In this document: positions 63,684 to 64,000 of the stretch, one piece after another
Numbering within the stretch: the stretch's first letter is position 1
Layout: every line of letters begins with the position of its first letter
DNA from: Piscinibacter sp.
GTDB lineage: Bacteria; Pseudomonadota; Gammaproteobacteria; Burkholderiales; Burkholderiaceae_C
Length of the DNA stretch: 64,000 nt
Reading direction: 5' to 3'
Assembly (NCBI GenBank): GCA_019635485.1
Contig: JAHBZL010000001.1
Location: forward strand, 62,001 to 126,000
Notes under the pieces: generated by a model
The model's input: the letters and a program-made list of their open reading frames with translations, nothing else
Databases searched by the model: none
What the model was told of the DNA's origin: nothing
Made by a program: the position numbers and the translations under genes

Positions 63684-64000
63684 CTAGACTTCTGCGGCGC
63701 CGGGTTGGTCGCGTGCCAGCAGCATGGCGTCGCCGTAGCTGAAGAAGCGGTACTGCTCGCGCACCGCATGCGCGTACAGCGCCCGGATGCGTTCGTACCC
63801 CGCGAAGGCGCTCACCAGCATCAGCAGGGTGCTGCGCGGCAGGTGGAAATTGGTCACGAGCCGGTCGACCACGCGGAACGGGAAACCCGGCGTGATGAAG
63901 ATGTCGGTCTCGCGGCTGCCCGCGCACAGCGTTCCGGACAGCGCCGCCGATTCGAGCGCGCGCAGCGTCGTCGTGCCGACCGCGACGATGCGGCCGCCGG
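63684..64000 (-). CDS. queA: QueA, tRNA preQ1(34) S-adenosylmethionine ribosyltransferase-isomerase, 5' end cut
   Basis: The C-terminal 105 codons of Que[41 protein letters not shown] and [16 protein letters not shown] are the canonical end blocks. QueA builds epoxyqueuosine on tRNA from preQ1 and AdoMet. The N-terminal part is outside the window. Its pathway partner tgt is 5.6 kb downstream on the same strand. Confidence 0.95.
   Translation of the reverse strand, partial: GGRIVAVGTTTLRALESAALSGTLCAGSRETDIFITPGFPFRVVDRLVTNFHLPRSTLLMLVSAFAGYERIRALYAHAVREQYRFFSYGDAMLLARDQPGAAEV

Noticed and set aside
63600-63684. cobalamin riboswitch upstream of the TonB receptor
   Set aside because: The conserved B12-box is absent and the 85-bp gap is too short; only a simple hairpin is present.

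Overview
The window is 64 kb of very GC-rich (roughly 70%), densely coding chromosomal DNA. Gene content points to a betaproteobacterium of the order Burkholderiales, in the Rubrivivax/Leptothrix/Methylibium neighbourhood: alr next to lplT, the long histidine-degradation route through formimidoylglutamate deiminase (hutF) and N-formylglutamate deformylase (hutG), GTP-type PEP carboxykinase, many c-type cytochromes, and a JDVT-CTERM protein. The placement is inference from gene content, not from a marker gene. I saw no rRNA, tRNA or CRISPR array, and no complete insertion sequence.

Layout. 1-5.5 kb: truncated alr, the lysophospholipid transporter lplT, an SGNH hydrolase, a DMT exporter and a response regulator, with a 157-bp MITE-like palindrome between the last two. 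5.5-11 kb: glutathione peroxidase, an aminotransferase, then a coupled operon for sphaeroides-heme-protein (SHP), diheme cytochrome c and cytochrome b561 followed by its own two-component system. 10.8-16.8 kb: Hsp70-like YegD, an ECF sigma/anti-sigma pair, a TPR protein, PhoD and a TetR regulator. 16.8-28.1 kb, almost all on the minus strand: universal stress protein, porin, a JDVT-CTERM intramembrane protease, its cell-surface cytochrome/Ig-repeat substrate, an OmpA-like lipoprotein, a diheme lipoprotein, and a Ser/Thr kinase gene whose 3' half is broken by a nonsense codon and an inserted foreign gatA fragment.

28.3-31 kb: a CcmI-like TPR protein, a metallophosphoesterase and a SEC-C protein. 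30.9-43 kb is the histidine-utilisation regulon: hutC divergent from hutH, an unusual MurA paralogue, a NitT/TauT-type ABC transporter, hutG, and the coupled operon hutU-hutD-hutF-hutI. Three copies of one 18-bp palindrome (GTCTAGAC core) sit upstream of the three transcription units and are the likely HutC operators. 43-45 kb: a LysR regulator divergent from three tandem small paralogous genes of unknown function. 45-55.6 kb: pckG, a binding protein/MOSC pair, rlmJ, an SRPBCC protein, a lipoprotein, an XRE regulator, small membrane proteins, DUF2145 and an LplT-Aas fusion. 55.7-64 kb, minus strand: a UbiM-like hydroxylase, tgt, cytochrome c, a hybrid sensor kinase with a YfiR-like protein and a TonB receptor, and truncated queA. 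The two queuosine genes queA and tgt are separated by this signalling cassette.

Most interesting: (i) the surface redox/anchoring cluster at 18.3-28.1 kb with its damaged kinase, (ii) the tandem small-protein array with a LysR regulator, (iii) the SHP operon, (iv) the MITE with an apparent 5-bp target duplication, and (v) the MurA paralogue embedded in the hut regulon.
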